Made by a program: the position numbers and the translations under genes. 64,000 nt of DNA from Lentisphaeria bacterium. Its GTDB lineage: Bacteria; Verrucomicrobiota; Lentisphaeria; Oligosphaerales; Oligosphaeraceae. The stretch is from assembly GCA_016288215.1 (NCBI GenBank), contig JAEEYQ010000046.1, positions 62,001-126,000 on the forward strand. Reading direction: 5' to 3'. Positions 54,605-63,639 of the stretch are shown one piece after another; position 1 is the stretch's first letter, and every line of letters starts with the position of its first letter. The notes beneath the pieces were generated by a model. The model ran no database searches, had not been told where the DNA came from, and saw only the letters and a program-made list of their open reading frames with translations.

Positions 54605-55972
54605 CTATATTCTTTGTAAGGTTTCATCACATATGGATTCGATTTGAGAAATGGCATACAGAGGCAGGTTTTCTAGCATGAACTTGAAATCTCCTGCATT
54701 GTCATTTTGTATGCTGGGCAGCGTGTCTGTCATGTCTTTTCTATGTTCCGCCATTGACGTGCGAACTGCATACGGCATTTTGTACTTGCGGCAAAAGCAC
54801 ATCAGACTTCTGGACTTGAGATTTGTCTCCGCCTTCGCCTCAAGCGGGACTATGTTCATGTCATGTTGAAACAGAAAATCTATCTCATTGCTTCCATTTG
54901 CCCAATAAAAAGGCGATATGTCTGTCTCTGCAAGCAGTTGCTGATGGACATATTGTTCTGTCAAGGCACCTTTGAATTCTGTAAATAGCCTGTTGCCATC
55001 AAGAACTGAGCGAGTATCCAAATCGCTTTGTGCTGCAAGCAAGCCCACGTCAAGCGTGAACAGCTTGAATATGTTTTCCTCTCTATATGCGGGAAGCGGC
55101 ATGTCTGGCTTAGAGGCTCGATGGACACGATACAATAATCCTGTCTTGCACAGCCAGTGGATAGCAGTAGCATACTTGGCCATTGTCGCGTTTTTTCCCA
55201 ATTGAGACAAAGTGTATTTCTTATTTTCCTTTGACAATTGTGATGGGACGGAATTCCACACAAGGCGGATGTTAGCAATTATGTCTGGAGGCGCATGTTT
55301 TCCAAAATCCCTCTCGAAATCTCTAAGAAGCCCTTTTTGGATTCTTCTGACTTTATAAAAGTCTTTTTCCTCTGCAAATGACGAAACAGCCTCTGGCATT
55401 CCGCCGACAATATAATAGTATCTAAGGTATTCGATGAATCTATTCTGGAAGACGCTTGCAGTTTCCCAATCCCTGTTTTTCAACAATTGTGCAAAACGTT
55501 CCATGTCAAGTGCTTCAAGAAATTCAAGATAGCTCATGGGATGGAGATGCAGAGTATCCACTTTGCCGACTGGAAATCCCGTGCCTTGCAGTGAAGCCAC
55601 ACCAAGATAAGAACCAGCCGCCGCAATATGATATTGTGGCGCATCCTCCTGAAAGTATTTCAGACACGTCACAGCACGTGGTGCCTCTTGAATCTCATCG
55701 AGAATGACAAGTGTTTTATCCGGATCGATTCTTTGTCCACAATATAGTTGTAATGACATTACGATTCTCTCTATAGAAAAATCATTGTCAAATATCCGTT
55801 GGGCAGTGTCGTTCTTGTCAAGGTTGATGTATGCGACATTCTCGAAATAATTCTTTCCGAACTCTTTCAGCAACCATGTCTTTCCAACTTGACGTGCTCC
55901 TTGAAAAAGCAGAGGTTTTCGTCTGTCAGACTTCTTCCACTCTATTAACGATTGCATTGCTGTGCGTTTCAT
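54605..55972 (-). CDS. AAA_14/DUF4143 ATPase
   Basis: The protein (455 aa) has the AAA_14 core: KPLLFQGARQVGKTWLLKEF with Walker A GARQVGKT, Walker B TLVILDEIQEAP, and sensor-like IAAAGSYLGV. A C-terminal DUF4143 domain follows (FTLDVGLLAAQSD; EIDFLFQHDMNIVPLEAKAE), which has a nuclease-like fold. These ATPases are common in accessory DNA and their role is unknown. ATG 55972 is preferred: GGAG lies 6 nt before it, whereas the frame opens with TTG at 55984. Codon use and base composition are more AT-rich than the neighbours, suggesting transfer. Confidence 0.88.
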   Translation of the reverse strand: MKRTAMQSLIEWKKSDRRKPLLFQGARQVGKTWLLKEFGKNYFENVAYINLDKNDTAQRIFDNDFSIERIVMSLQLYCGQRIDPDKTLVILDEIQEAPRAVTCLKYFQEDAPQYHIAAAGSYLGVASLQGTGFPVGKVDTLHLHPMSYLEFLEALDMERFAQLLKNRDWETASVFQNRFIEYLRYYYIVGGMPEAVSSFAEEKDFYKVRRIQKGLLRDFERDFGKHAPPDIIANIRLVWNSVPSQLSKENKKYTLSQLGKNATMAKYATAIHWLCKTGLLYRVHRASKPDMPLPAYREENIFKLFTLDVGLLAAQSDLDTRSVLDGNRLFTEFKGALTEQYVHQQLLAETDISPFYWANGSNEIDFLFQHDMNIVPLEAKAETNLKSRSLMCFCRKYKMPYAVRTSMAEHRKDMTDTLPSIQNDNAGDFKFMLENLPLYAISQIESICDETLQRI

Positions 55973-56026
55973 CTTGGACTCCAAATTGTTAAATACTATA
56001 AATATACTCTAGATTAAAATTTTTCA

Positions 56027-56158
56027 AAGACAAATTTCCAAAAAACGCAACTTTTTTTGAGACAAATTTCCGAAAAACGCAACTTTTTTTGAGACAAATT
56101 TCCGAAAAACGCAACTTTTTTTGAGACAAATTTCCGAAAATCGCAACTTTTTTTGAGA
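56027..56158. repeat. 32-bp tandem repeat array, about four copies
   Basis: Units start at 56027, 56059, 56091 and 56123, with a degraded fifth at 56155. Each reads GAGACAAATTTCCGAAAAAC then GCAAC and seven T. It lies directly upstream of the DUF4143 ATPase start. The minus-strand reading frame across it (56240-55989) repeats KKVAFFGNL-like words simply because of the repeat and is not called as a gene. Confidence 0.92.
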
Positions 56159-56202
56159 TAAATCTCTGAACGCAGCTGAATACTTCTGACTCTATAGAAC
56201 TC

Positions 56203-56233
56203 AAAACCCCGCTTCCAGTTGGAAACGGGGTTT
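56203..56233 (-). terminator. Terminator-like hairpin
   Basis: On the minus strand AAACCCCG pairs with CGGGGTTTT, with an inner TTCCA/TGGAA stem, and ends in four T residues. It lies 140 bp downstream of the XRE regulator stop, so it could terminate that transcript. Confidence 0.6.
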
Positions 56234-56373
56234 CGTTCATATTGGTGGAAGGCGTTCTGCCTCTTTGCCACCCACATAGATTTTTTCAAGTTATTGCAAC
56301 GCAATACTTTAATTCCATGACGAAGCAAACGTTCCGCCATGGAATGTCACATCGGGTCGAGTCGGGCAGGGGA

Positions 56374-56847
56374 TTAGCGGAGCTTTTCCCGAACCAGCAT
56401 GGTGAGAGCCCGAACCATGGGAATCTTCATGGTGTCGGCCACTTTGGAGGCCGTTTCCTTCAGGTTGTCATCCATCAGCAGAGTGACGACCTTTTCAAGC
56501 ATTTCATCCTCTTCCTGCAGAAGACGTTGGGAAAGAACCGAAAGTTCACGGCGGCAATTGATGGCCGCGATGGTCTCCTGAGCGGAGACATTCGTGATTT
56601 CAGCGGACAAATCCGGCGTCTCGCCCTCGCCGCGAACCAGCCACGCTTCTGGCACGCCAAACTGATGGCAGATTGCGATAATCAAGCCATGGCTCATTCC
56701 CCCAATGCCCACTTCCAGCTTTGAGTAGTGGCTAAGGCTGATGCCTAACTCCTGAGCCATTCTCGCCTGAGTCTTTCTCTGGCTGGTCCGAATCAGTTTC
56801 AGACGGCTGCCGATTTCAGCCAAATTGTAGCTTTCACGCTTTGACAT
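56374..56847 (-). CDS. XRE-family helix-turn-helix regulator
   Basis: The protein (157 aa from ATG 56847) has a Cro/C1-type HTH at the N-terminus: SRLKLIRTSQRKTQARMAQE followed by LGISLSHYSKLEVGIGGMSH. The C-terminal region (SVLSQRLLQEEDEMLEKVVT) is helical, perhaps for dimerisation. AAAGGA lies 6 nt before this ATG; the frame extends upstream without stop to 57138 but that extension is AT-rich and lacks protein-like features. It may repress its own promoter through the dyad at 56926-56953. Confidence 0.85.
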   Translation of the reverse strand: MSKRESYNLAEIGSRLKLIRTSQRKTQARMAQELGISLSHYSKLEVGIGGMSHGLIIAICHQFGVPEAWLVRGEGETPDLSAEITNVSAQETIAAINCRRELSVLSQRLLQEEDEMLEKVVTLLMDDNLKETASKVADTMKIPMVRALTMLVREKLR

Positions 56848-56925
56848 GGTCTGTCCTTTCGTTGCCATAGGATTGCAAAAAACGAAGGTTGCATGATGGT
56901 ATCCCTTGCGAAACTGCATTCTTTC

Positions 56926-56953
56926 ATGCAACGACAATACTATAGCCTTGCAT
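56926..56953. promoter_or_regulatory. Candidate operator/promoter of XRE regulator
   Basis: ATGCAA (56926-56931) and TTGCAT (56948-56953) form a dyad spaced 16 nt, about 80 bp upstream of the XRE start. On the minus strand it encloses TATAGT, a plausible -10 box. Further TTGCAA-like words occur nearby. The remaining DNA between the XRE start and tcdA (56954-57285) shows no gene. Confidence 0.35.
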
Positions 56954-57285
56954 TTCTGAAATAAAATCAAATCAATTGCAACTTTTTCATTATTTTTCAC
57001 ATTTATTCTACAAAAATCACAAAAAAACGTCTTTACGAGACCATTTTGTGGCAGAAGAGGGCAATTGGCCCAATCCGTTCTATGATGCCACAAGCCCCAA
57101 TTGGCAGAGAATTCGCAAAACGCATTTCTTTGTTGCAATTCAGAACTTGCCTTCAGATGCCTTCCCTTCGCTCAACCGGAGGAGCTTCAATAGAGCCATT
57201 TCGCGGCTTTTTCATCGTGCGCAATGGCATGTGACCTTGCAAATGTGACGTTTTTTCAGGGCCCGGAAAGAGCCGAATTGCCAAT

Positions 57286-58050
57286 TCACTCTCCGCCTCT
57301 GTGTCTAAATTCTTGTTTTTCAAGAAGATGGCGAACAACTTCGGCGGCACAGCGGATGCCCATGAGCATGGGAACGTAGGCGATGGTGCCCATAGGACCC
57401 TTTTCTCCAGGGAGGGCATCCGGATCATCGCCTTTGAAGGCGCCGTTTTGGAGTCGTACAGGAAGTTCGGGGGAGTAGACCACTTGGAGTCCAGATTCTA
57501 TATCATTCTGCCGCAGGAACTTGCGAATTCCTCTTGCCAAAGGGCATCCATGGCTTTCCGAAATGTCCGCCACTTGGATGTCCGCCGCGGACAGCTTATT
57601 GGCGGCTCCCATGCTGGAGATGATGGGGCGGTTCTCACGCAAAGCGGTCAGAATCAGCTCCCGTTTGGCCAGCTTCTCATCGATGGCGTCAATGATATAG
57701 TCGCAGTCGGGGAAGGCGGCGAGAACCGACGGCAGATTGTCAGGCGTGACACGGGTGGGGACGCAGAGGATGTCCGCCTGTGGATTGACGTCCAGAAGGT
57801 GTTCCCGCATGACGTCGGTCTTCAGCCGTCCCACGGTACTGTGGGTGGCCGGCAGTTGACGGTTGATGTTGCTGAGCTTGATGGCATCGTAGTCCACCAG
57901 TCCCACATGGCCGATTCCGCTGCGGATCAGCGTCTCCGCCGCCCATGAGCCCACGCCGCCCAAGCCGAAGACAAGGACATGGGCATGATTTAGGACGTGC
58001 AGCCCCTCGTCGCCCACAAGCAGTTCCAGCCGACTGAAAGGATGTTCCAT
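57286..58050 (-). CDS. tcdA: tRNA threonylcarbamoyladenosine dehydratase TcdA
   Basis: The 254-aa E1-like (ThiF/MoeB) protein has the ATP-binding loop VFGLGGVGSWAAETLIRSGI, LVDYDAIKLSNINRQ, DYIIDAIDEKLAKRELI and GCPLARGIRKFLRQ, which match TcdA/CsdL. It cyclises t6A to ct6A in tRNAs that read ANN codons. The catalytic-Cys region is present (SHGCPLARG). The start codon directly abuts an AATTAGG heptamer array, and no Shine-Dalgarno sequence is visible in the 20 nt upstream. Confidence 0.92.
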   Translation of the reverse strand: MEHPFSRLELLVGDEGLHVLNHAHVLVFGLGGVGSWAAETLIRSGIGHVGLVDYDAIKLSNINRQLPATHSTVGRLKTDVMREHLLDVNPQADILCVPTRVTPDNLPSVLAAFPDCDYIIDAIDEKLAKRELILTALRENRPIISSMGAANKLSAADIQVADISESHGCPLARGIRKFLRQNDIESGLQVVYSPELPVRLQNGAFKGDDPDALPGEKGPMGTIAYVPMLMGIRCAAEVVRHLLEKQEFRHRGGE

Positions 58051-58053
58051 TTC

Positions 58054-58116
58054 AATTAGGAATTAGGAATTAGGAATTAGAAATTAGGAATTTGGAATTA
58101 GGAGTTAGCAATTAGA
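58054..58116. repeat. Heptamer tandem repeat (AATTAGG), nine units
   Basis: Nine 7-nt units, AATTAGG with variants AATTAGA, AATTTGG and AGTTAGC, beginning 4 bp from the tcdA start codon. It is the same heptamer as at 50971-51047, in a different phase. Confidence 0.95.
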
Positions 58117-58123
58117 AGTTTAT

Positions 58124-58200
58124 CTTCTAGAGCTTCTAGTGCTTCTAGAGCTTCTAGAGCTTCTAGAGCTTCTAGTGCTTCTAGAGCTAGCTAGCTAGCT
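58124..58200. repeat. 9-bp tandem repeat (CTTCTAGAG)
   Basis: About seven units of CTTCTAGAG or CTTCTAGTG with a 9-nt period, running into GCTAGCTAGCTAGCTT. It follows the heptamer array by 7 bp and is unrelated to it in sequence. Confidence 0.9.
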
Positions 58201-58262
58201 TGAGCGGCGCGGCGGATGGCGCGTCAGCCCCGAGGGGTGGCCTTTGGAGCCAGGGAAACAAA

Positions 58263-58295
58263 GGGGCTTAGAATTTGTCTAAATTACTAAGCCCC
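58263..58295 (-). terminator. Rho-independent terminator of pfp
   Basis: GGGGCTTAG (58263-58271) and CTAAGCCCC (58287-58295) form a perfect 9-bp stem. On the minus strand it is followed by TTTGTTT. It lies 36 bp past the pfp stop codon. Confidence 0.75.
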
Positions 58296-58330
58296 AATAA
58301 GTTATGCATTAAATACTGGTATTCAGCACC

Positions 58331-59995
58331 TTATGCATGTTCAAGAGTCAGGGTGATGGTGACCCGATCACAGACTGCGCTGGGTCCAAAGTACTGGATG
58401 GGACCGGGATAGACATACAAGTTCTGCCCGATGCCCCATGCCTCGCGGTTGGCCGCAAAGGTCAGGAAGGGCTTCTTGTCCAATTCCACCAACGCCTTGC
58501 GGATGACGGGCACGTCCTTTCCGTTGCGGTGTTCCATGTTCATCATCATCGTCAGCGGAATGCCGCCGGCTTCCCACTGCGCGGCCGGAGCGGAGATGTT
58601 GCGGACGGAGGACATATAGCCGGTCTTGCCAGCGCCAATGAGGGAGGCGGCCGTGAAGCCCAGGCTGTAGCAGTAGTCCGCATCGAAGTTGGACGGCGCG
58701 GCGCAGCGGCCTTCATAGCCAAAGAAATGGGTCTGGGTGCTGAACTTGATGGCTTTGCCCGTCTCGGCCTTAATCTGCTTTAACTTGGCTTCCACCATGG
58801 TGATAAGCAGTTTTTCCGTCTCGATTCGGGATACCTGCACATTGCCGTGGGGATCGCGGTCGCCCAACAGCTGCGCTTTGATGAGGGCGGGGAAGGAGTC
58901 CAGCAGGGCGGCGGAGGCGGGAGTCAGTTTGCCCAACATGAAGGCGATTTTGGCGTCCATGTCGGCCAGCGCCTCGAATTCCGCGCCGAACTTCTCGGGG
59001 GAGAGCAGGTCGTTGAGCTCCTGAATCAGCACCTTGATTTCAGGGATGAATTCGATGAGGCCCTCGGGAATCAGGGCGACGCCGTAGTTCATCTTGTTTT
59101 CGGCGCGTTTGACGATCAGAGCCGCGATGTCGTCCACAATCTGCTTGAGGGACATGTTCTTGGCTTCCACCTCTTCGGAGATGATGCAGACGTTCGGATG
59201 AGTCTGCAGGGCGCATTCCAAAGCGATGTGGGAGGCGGAGCGGCCCATGAGCTTGATGAAGTGCCAGTATTTGCGGGCGGAGTTGGCGTCGCGCATGATG
59301 TTGCCGATGAGTTCGGAATAGACCTTGGTGGCGGTGTCGAAGCCGAAGGACACCTCAATCCACTCGTTCTTCAGGTCGCCGTCAATGGTCTTGGGGCAGC
59401 CAATGACCTGGACGCCAGTCTTTTGCGCGATCATGTACTGCGCCAGCGTGCAGGCGTTGGTGTTGGAATCGTCGCCGCCGATGATGACAATGGCCTGGAT
59501 GCCATGGGCTTTGCAGTTAGCGGCCACTTTGTCGAACTGCTCGGTTTTCTCCAGTTTGGTGCGGCCGGAGCAGATGATGTCAAAACCGCCGGTGTTGCGG
59601 TACTGGTTGATGAGTTCGTCGGTGACCATGATGTATTTGTCGTCGATGAGGCCGCTGGGGCCGCCCAAAAAACCGAACAGCTCGTTTTTGGCGTTCAGCG
59701 CCTTCAGGCCGTCAAAGAGTCCCGCGATGACGTTGTGGCCGCCAGGGGCCTGGCCGCCGGACAGGATGACGCCGACTTTGATGGGCGTGGTGGGGAAGGG
59801 GGCGCCAGGCACGAATTTGACGGCGGGCAGCCCATAGGTGTCCGGAAACAGGGCCTTGATGGCCGCCTGATCGGCCACGGACTGGGTGGGGGCACCCAGC
59901 TGGGCGCTCACGAAGGGACCGCATTGGGCCAGAACGGGCGGCAGTTTCGGCTTGTATTCATAACGGGCCTGCTGCAGCGGAGAAATTTGATTCAT
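58331..59995 (-). CDS. pfp: Pyrophosphate-fructose 6-phosphate 1-phosphotransferase
   Basis: The 554-aa enzyme phosphorylates fructose 6-phosphate with PPi, or runs in reverse, in the cytoplasm. It has the long PFP form, with [36 protein letters not shown] (GGDDS, the Asp typical of PPi dependence instead of GGDGS), [11 protein letters not shown] (Lys of the PPi type) and [14 protein letters not shown]. The C-terminal half is intact. AGGAG lies 7 nt before the ATG. The PPi-type enzyme instead of ATP-PfkA fits anaerobic or energy-limited metabolism. Confidence 0.96.
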   Translation of the reverse strand: MNQISPLQQARYEYKPKLPPVLAQCGPFVSAQLGAPTQSVADQAAIKALFPDTYGLPAVKFVPGAPFPTTPIKVGVILSGGQAPGGHNVIAGLFDGLKALNAKNELFGFLGGPSGLIDDKYIMVTDELINQYRNTGGFDIICSGRTKLEKTEQFDKVAANCKAHGIQAIVIIGGDDSNTNACTLAQYMIAQKTGVQVIGCPKTIDGDLKNEWIEVSFGFDTATKVYSELIGNIMRDANSARKYWHFIKLMGRSASHIALECALQTHPNVCIISEEVEAKNMSLKQIVDDIAALIVKRAENKMNYGVALIPEGLIEFIPEIKVLIQELNDLLSPEKFGAEFEALADMDAKIAFMLGKLTPASAALLDSFPALIKAQLLGDRDPHGNVQVSRIETEKLLITMVEAKLKQIKAETGKAIKFSTQTHFFGYEGRCAAPSNFDADYCYSLGFTAASLIGAGKTGYMSSVRNISAPAAQWEAGGIPLTMMMNMEHRNGKDVPVIRKALVELDKKPFLTFAANREAWGIGQNLYVYPGPIQYFGPSAVCDRVTITLTLEHA

Positions 59996-60237
59996 CGTTG
60001 GACTCCTATATTATATAATAAGGTTAAAGGAAACGGACACGTTCCCTTGACTAAAAACTCAAATGACAAAAAACTCAAAATTCGGCCGGCCGCATCGCAA
60101 TTCACCGGAAACAGGCTAAATTGAATGGAAACTGACGTATCATTAAGATAAATCCAACCGCTCATTTTTCAACTTGAAGCCTGACGCGCCGGCAGGGTTT
60201 GCTGCCACGGCGCCACGACAAAAATGAAGGGAATCCC

Positions 60238-61692
60238 ATGACCTGCCAACGTCTCGTCCGTTGTCTGCCCGAAGAGGCAGGCGTCTCCAGCGAAGGAATC
60301 CAGAAGACCATTCAGGCCCTTGGCCGCGTCAATTATGTGCACGGAGTCATGATTCTGCGACATGGCATGGTCATTGCGGAGAATTGGTGGTATCCCTATC
60401 AGCCCCAGTTTCCCCATCAGCTCTTCTCGTTGAGCAAGTCGTTCACCTCCACGGCGATAGGCTTTGCCATCCAAGAAGGGCTTCTGGCTTTGGACGACCC
60501 GCTGACCGCCTATTTTGCGGACAAAATGCCCACGCCGTTGCCGGAAAAGATGGACCGCATGACAGTGCGCCATCTGCTGACCATGAGCTGCGGTCATGAA
60601 GCGTGCGCGGCGGCCACGGTCCTCAACAACGGCTCCCGCGACTGGCAGAGGGACTTCTTTCGGGAACCCATTGTCTTCGAGCCAGGCAAACGCTTTGTAT
60701 ACAACAGCTTAGGAACCTATATGCTCTCCGCGCTCATTACCAGATTGACCGGTCTTTCGACGATGGAATATCTTCGCCCACGCCTGTTTGCGCCTCTGGG
60801 CATGGGGCGGGTCACCAGCGAAGGCTGCCCATTGGGCATCTCCACGGGAGGGTGGGGGATGAATCTGCGGACGGAGGACATTGCCCGCTTCGGCCAATTC
60901 TACCTTCAGAAGGGCGTCTGGAACGGCGTGCGGCTGCTTTCGGAGGAATGGATTGAACAGGCCACCGCCAAACAAATTGACACTGCCCATCACGGCGTCA
61001 TGGACTGGGGGGAGGGCTATGGTTTCCAGTTCTGGCGTTGCCAACCGGGCTGCTATCGGGGAGACGGCGCCTTTGGTCAATATTGTATCGTGTTGGACGA
61101 CAAGGACATGGTGGTCGCCGTCAACAGCGGCGTCGATGACATGCAGCGGGTCTTGACCGCCATTTGGGACAATCTGCTGCCCGCCTGTTCCCCCGAGCCC
61201 ACCATTCCGGCAGCCCCTCATGCCTTCCACGATTTGCAGGAATGTCTGGCTCACGCTAACCTGCCGTGGCGGCGGCAACCGACTCTGCAACAGGGACTTC
61301 CAGAAGGAACCTATCGCTATCGTCTGGAGAAGAACGCACTTGGGTTTGAAAGCGTTGAATTTGCCGTTACGGGGGCAGGGTGCCTCATGACCCTGGCCTC
61401 AAAAGACGGAATAAAACGTAACATGTTTAGTGGCAATAATTTATGGAAATGGAACGAGGGTGGCATCTATGAGGAGACTGTTGACTATGGTCACTGTGCC
61501 TGCCGAATGGGATGGGTTGCCCCCAATGACCTGGAACTCCAGACCTGCTATGTGAACACGCCTGTGGTCGTCAATGCATCCTGCCGTTTTGACGCCGCAG
61601 GGCAGGGGACGGTCTCCCTTGCCTTCGAGCCCCATTGCGAATTCTGGCGGGGCAAAACCTTCCCCCGCGAACTAGTCGGAAGTAAATATTAG
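60238..61692 (+). CDS. Serine hydrolase (beta-lactamase class C-like)
   Basis: The protein (484 aa) belongs to the beta-lactamase/penicillin-binding-like hydrolase group: nucleophile motif SLSK (Ser64-x-x-Lys67), YNS in place of the usual YxN at KRFVYNSLGTYML, and RLFAPLGMGRV. The C-terminal half includes a lipocalin-like or beta-rich extension after the catalytic domain. No signal peptide, so likely cytoplasmic, and probably an esterase or peptidase rather than an antibiotic-resistance enzyme. AAGGGA lies about 6 nt before ATG 60238. Its stop codon overlaps the first base of the repeat element at 61692. Confidence 0.85.
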   Translation: MTCQRLVRCLPEEAGVSSEGIQKTIQALGRVNYVHGVMILRHGMVIAENWWYPYQPQFPHQLFSLSKSFTSTAIGFAIQEGLLALDDPLTAYFADKMPTPLPEKMDRMTVRHLLTMSCGHEACAAATVLNNGSRDWQRDFFREPIVFEPGKRFVYNSLGTYMLSALITRLTGLSTMEYLRPRLFAPLGMGRVTSEGCPLGISTGGWGMNLRTEDIARFGQFYLQKGVWNGVRLLSEEWIEQATAKQIDTAHHGVMDWGEGYGFQFWRCQPGCYRGDGAFGQYCIVLDDKDMVVAVNSGVDDMQRVLTAIWDNLLPACSPEPTIPAAPHAFHDLQECLAHANLPWRRQPTLQQGLPEGTYRYRLEKNALGFESVEFAVTGAGCLMTLASKDGIKRNMFSGNNLWKWNEGGIYEETVDYGHCACRMGWVAPNDLELQTCYVNTPVVVNASCRFDAAGQGTVSLAFEPHCEFWRGKTFPRELVGSKY

Positions 61693-61884
61693 TCCACAGA
61701 ATACACGGAATATACAGAAAAAGAGTCCACAGAATACACGGAATATACAGAAGCGTTCAGCCGCGTTCCGCGGCCGAACGCGGATTAATTCTTTTCAAAT
61801 GAAATAAAAGAACCGCGGACTGCCGCTCATTGAGCGGTAGTCCGCATCTTTTTATTCTGTTTATTCCGTGTATTTTGTGGACTC
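61692..61884. repeat. Dispersed CACAGAA-type element, largest copy
   Basis: Left end: two direct copies of GTCCACAGAATACACGGAAT (61692, 61725). Right end: the inverted form ATTCCGTGTATTTTGTGGAC (61864-61883). Two inner hairpins occur: GCGTTC...GAACGC with GCCGCG/CGCGGC (61753-61781), and GCGGACTGCCGCTC/GAGCGGTAGTCCGC (61815-61845). The left end overlaps the stop codon of the serine hydrolase. It is closely related to 54395-54491. Confidence 0.88.
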
Positions 61885-61902
61885 TCTTTATGTTTATTGT
61901 AT

Positions 61903-62790
61903 TTACGGCAGTTCTTCCCTCAAAATGTCCATGCAGGAGAACTGGTCGCGGGTGTTCGGTTCCAAGAAGCTACCCGTGTCATAATCGTTCCATGAATCGA
62001 TGGCCAGAATGCGGGTGCCTTCCCTGCGGGCGGCGGCAAGGCGGTCCCGGAAGGCGTTACCCTTGCGTCCCCGTGAAATGGACCAATGGTTCTTCTGGCT
62101 TCTATTATCTGATGTGGAACAACTTCCGCAATATCCAACCCGCAGCCACACAATGGAGTCCGCCGACTGGAGGGCGTAGGCGGTCTGCGATTCCGTTTCG
62201 AGGTCCGGCAAATCCGGCCACTGCAGGCCAAATTGCCGCCAGTTGACCTCTTTCGCATTGTGGCCTTCGAGTTTCAGATTGCGTCCCACCACAATCAAGG
62301 GACGACCGTTGAGCGTGAGATTCTGGCCGTTAAGCGCGTCATTCTGTTCTGGCCCCGCTAGAAAACCGTGTTTCGCCAAATGGCGGAGCAGGTCTTGACA
62401 ATTCAACGCCAACGGCTTAGAAGAATCCAGATAGAGCGCGGTCTTCAGGCGGCCGTCGCGGCGGCAATGGTCTCGAAACTGGATGAGACGGGCCATTTTG
62501 AAGGGGTCAGCCAGCTGTTCAGGGGAAACTTTCAGCAAAACCCCCTGGATTCCAGCCTGAACCATCCGCTGAATGTCCCGTTTCATCCGCTCCTCAGTCC
62601 ATGTATCATAGTTCGGAACTGGCACCACATCAACAAGTTGCGGTGAATGGTCCCGATAGGGGATATAGACCGTCCAAACCTGCGGACGACCCGTTTCCGC
62701 AGAATATTCCACGTTTTTCTTTGCCGAAATGCATCCAGAGAAAGCCATGATGGCAAAAATGGCACAAATTTGCAGTAAAAACCGTTTCAT
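61903..62790 (-). CDS. WbsX/GH99-like lipoprotein
   Basis: The 295-aa protein starts MKRFLLQICAIFAIMAFSGC with a lipobox ending in Cys19-20. The C-terminal sequence RILAIDSWNDYDTGSFLEPN fits the W-N-x-Y...EP pattern of the WbsX/GH99-like TIM-barrel family. The central part (VQAGIQGVLLKVSPEQLADP) is a barrel-like helix-strand. The full barrel is shorter than in typical family members, so part may be missing. It is coupled by ATGA to the upstream zinc-ribbon gene. Confidence 0.72.
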   Translation of the reverse strand: MKRFLLQICAIFAIMAFSGCISAKKNVEYSAETGRPQVWTVYIPYRDHSPQLVDVVPVPNYDTWTEERMKRDIQRMVQAGIQGVLLKVSPEQLADPFKMARLIQFRDHCRRDGRLKTALYLDSSKPLALNCQDLLRHLAKHGFLAGPEQNDALNGQNLTLNGRPLIVVGRNLKLEGHNAKEVNWRQFGLQWPDLPDLETESQTAYALQSADSIVWLRVGYCGSCSTSDNRSQKNHWSISRGRKGNAFRDRLAAARREGTRILAIDSWNDYDTGSFLEPNTRDQFSCMDILREELP

Positions 62791-63209
62791 TTGGTGGCAG
62801 CCCGTTGAAATTGTTCACAGTCATCCATGGGTTCCACATCCTGATTCTTCAACTGACAACGGCTGAAAAACGGATGCTTGATATAGTAGCGGCAGTCTCG
62901 ACAAAACCGCATTTTTGATTTATCTTCTTGAAGCTGAGTAACTTGCAACGCATCTTCCGTATCTTTGTCCGACATATTGAACAAATTGGACAACTTGTCG
63001 AGGCCAGACGAGCTCTTTTTATTTGTAACACCTTGCGCATCAGATGGTTCTGAATTCGAAACGGGAATGGGAGACTTGCAGAAGGCGCAGACCAGAACTT
63101 CGCCAGTGACCTTGAATCCATCCATGATCCGTTTGACGGACACAAGGGACTCTTGATGGCAATGGTTGCAGAAAAAACGTTGGCCTTCGTGAAGATGTTC
63201 AGTTGACAT
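62787..63209 (-). CDS. Zinc-ribbon protein of unknown function
   Basis: The protein (140 aa from ATG 63209) has two metal-binding pairs: FFCNHCHQES and VCAFCKSP in the first half, FCRDCRYYIKHPFFSRCQLK and DDCEQF in the second. An ATG at 63275 would add 22 residues with no clear benefit. The role is unknown; DNA or RNA binding is possible. Its stop overlaps the lipoprotein start by 4 bp, so the two are co-expressed. Confidence 0.65.
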   Translation of the reverse strand: MSTEHLHEGQRFFCNHCHQESLVSVKRIMDGFKVTGEVLVCAFCKSPIPVSNSEPSDAQGVTNKKSSSGLDKLSNLFNMSDKDTEDALQVTQLQEDKSKMRFCRDCRYYIKHPFFSRCQLKNQDVEPMDDCEQFQRAATK

Positions 63210-63533
63210 GTAAAACAGGCTTTGTTTGATGAGATATTCGCCATGAAAGCGGTTGAGGGCTGAAAACGACAACACAAAAATGTAATTCCGTAGAATGGCA
63301 AAGGCAAACCGTCAACGACAGAATTTTCCAAAAGCGACATGATAGACAATTGTAAAACAACGTGAAAAAGCGCCGTCGGATTGGGCTCCAGGGCTTGGAA
63401 AAGCGCTATATATAACGTCGCATAATATCGATTATGTTTAATTTTGGATAACGGAAAAGCCAGATTAGATATGGGATAATTTGTTTATTACCAATTACTT
63501 GTATTTATCAACTCATGGACCTGTTCATAACTT

Positions 63534-63612
63534 TTTGATAACTTTTCTTCAGATATATTATAAATGAACCGCGATTTGATAACTTTTCTTCAGATATATT
63601 ATAAATGAACCG
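63534..63612. repeat. Exact 38-bp direct repeat
   Basis: The sequence starting TTTGATAACTTTTCTTCAGA and ending AATGAACCG occurs at 63534-63571 and again at 63575-63612, 41 bp apart and identical. It lies 160 bp upstream of radC. Confidence 0.9.
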
Positions 63613-63639
63613 AGAACTGCCGCCGCCAAGCAGCTTGTT

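Noticed and set aside
55989-56240. A minus-strand frame with repeated KKVAFFGNL-like words
   Set aside because: The protein periodicity is a direct result of the 32-bp tandem DNA repeat; the same DNA gives similar words in a second frame.
58124-58200. The GCTAGC/CTTCTAGAG array as a possible assembly or vector artefact
   Set aside because: It is adjacent to a natural heptamer array, has imperfect units and continuous flanking coding DNA, so a natural repeat is more likely, although an artefact cannot be fully excluded.
58847-60124. A 425-aa plus-strand frame opposite pfp
   Set aside because: The minus strand encodes an intact PPi-phosphofructokinase; the plus frame is a GC-rich shadow.
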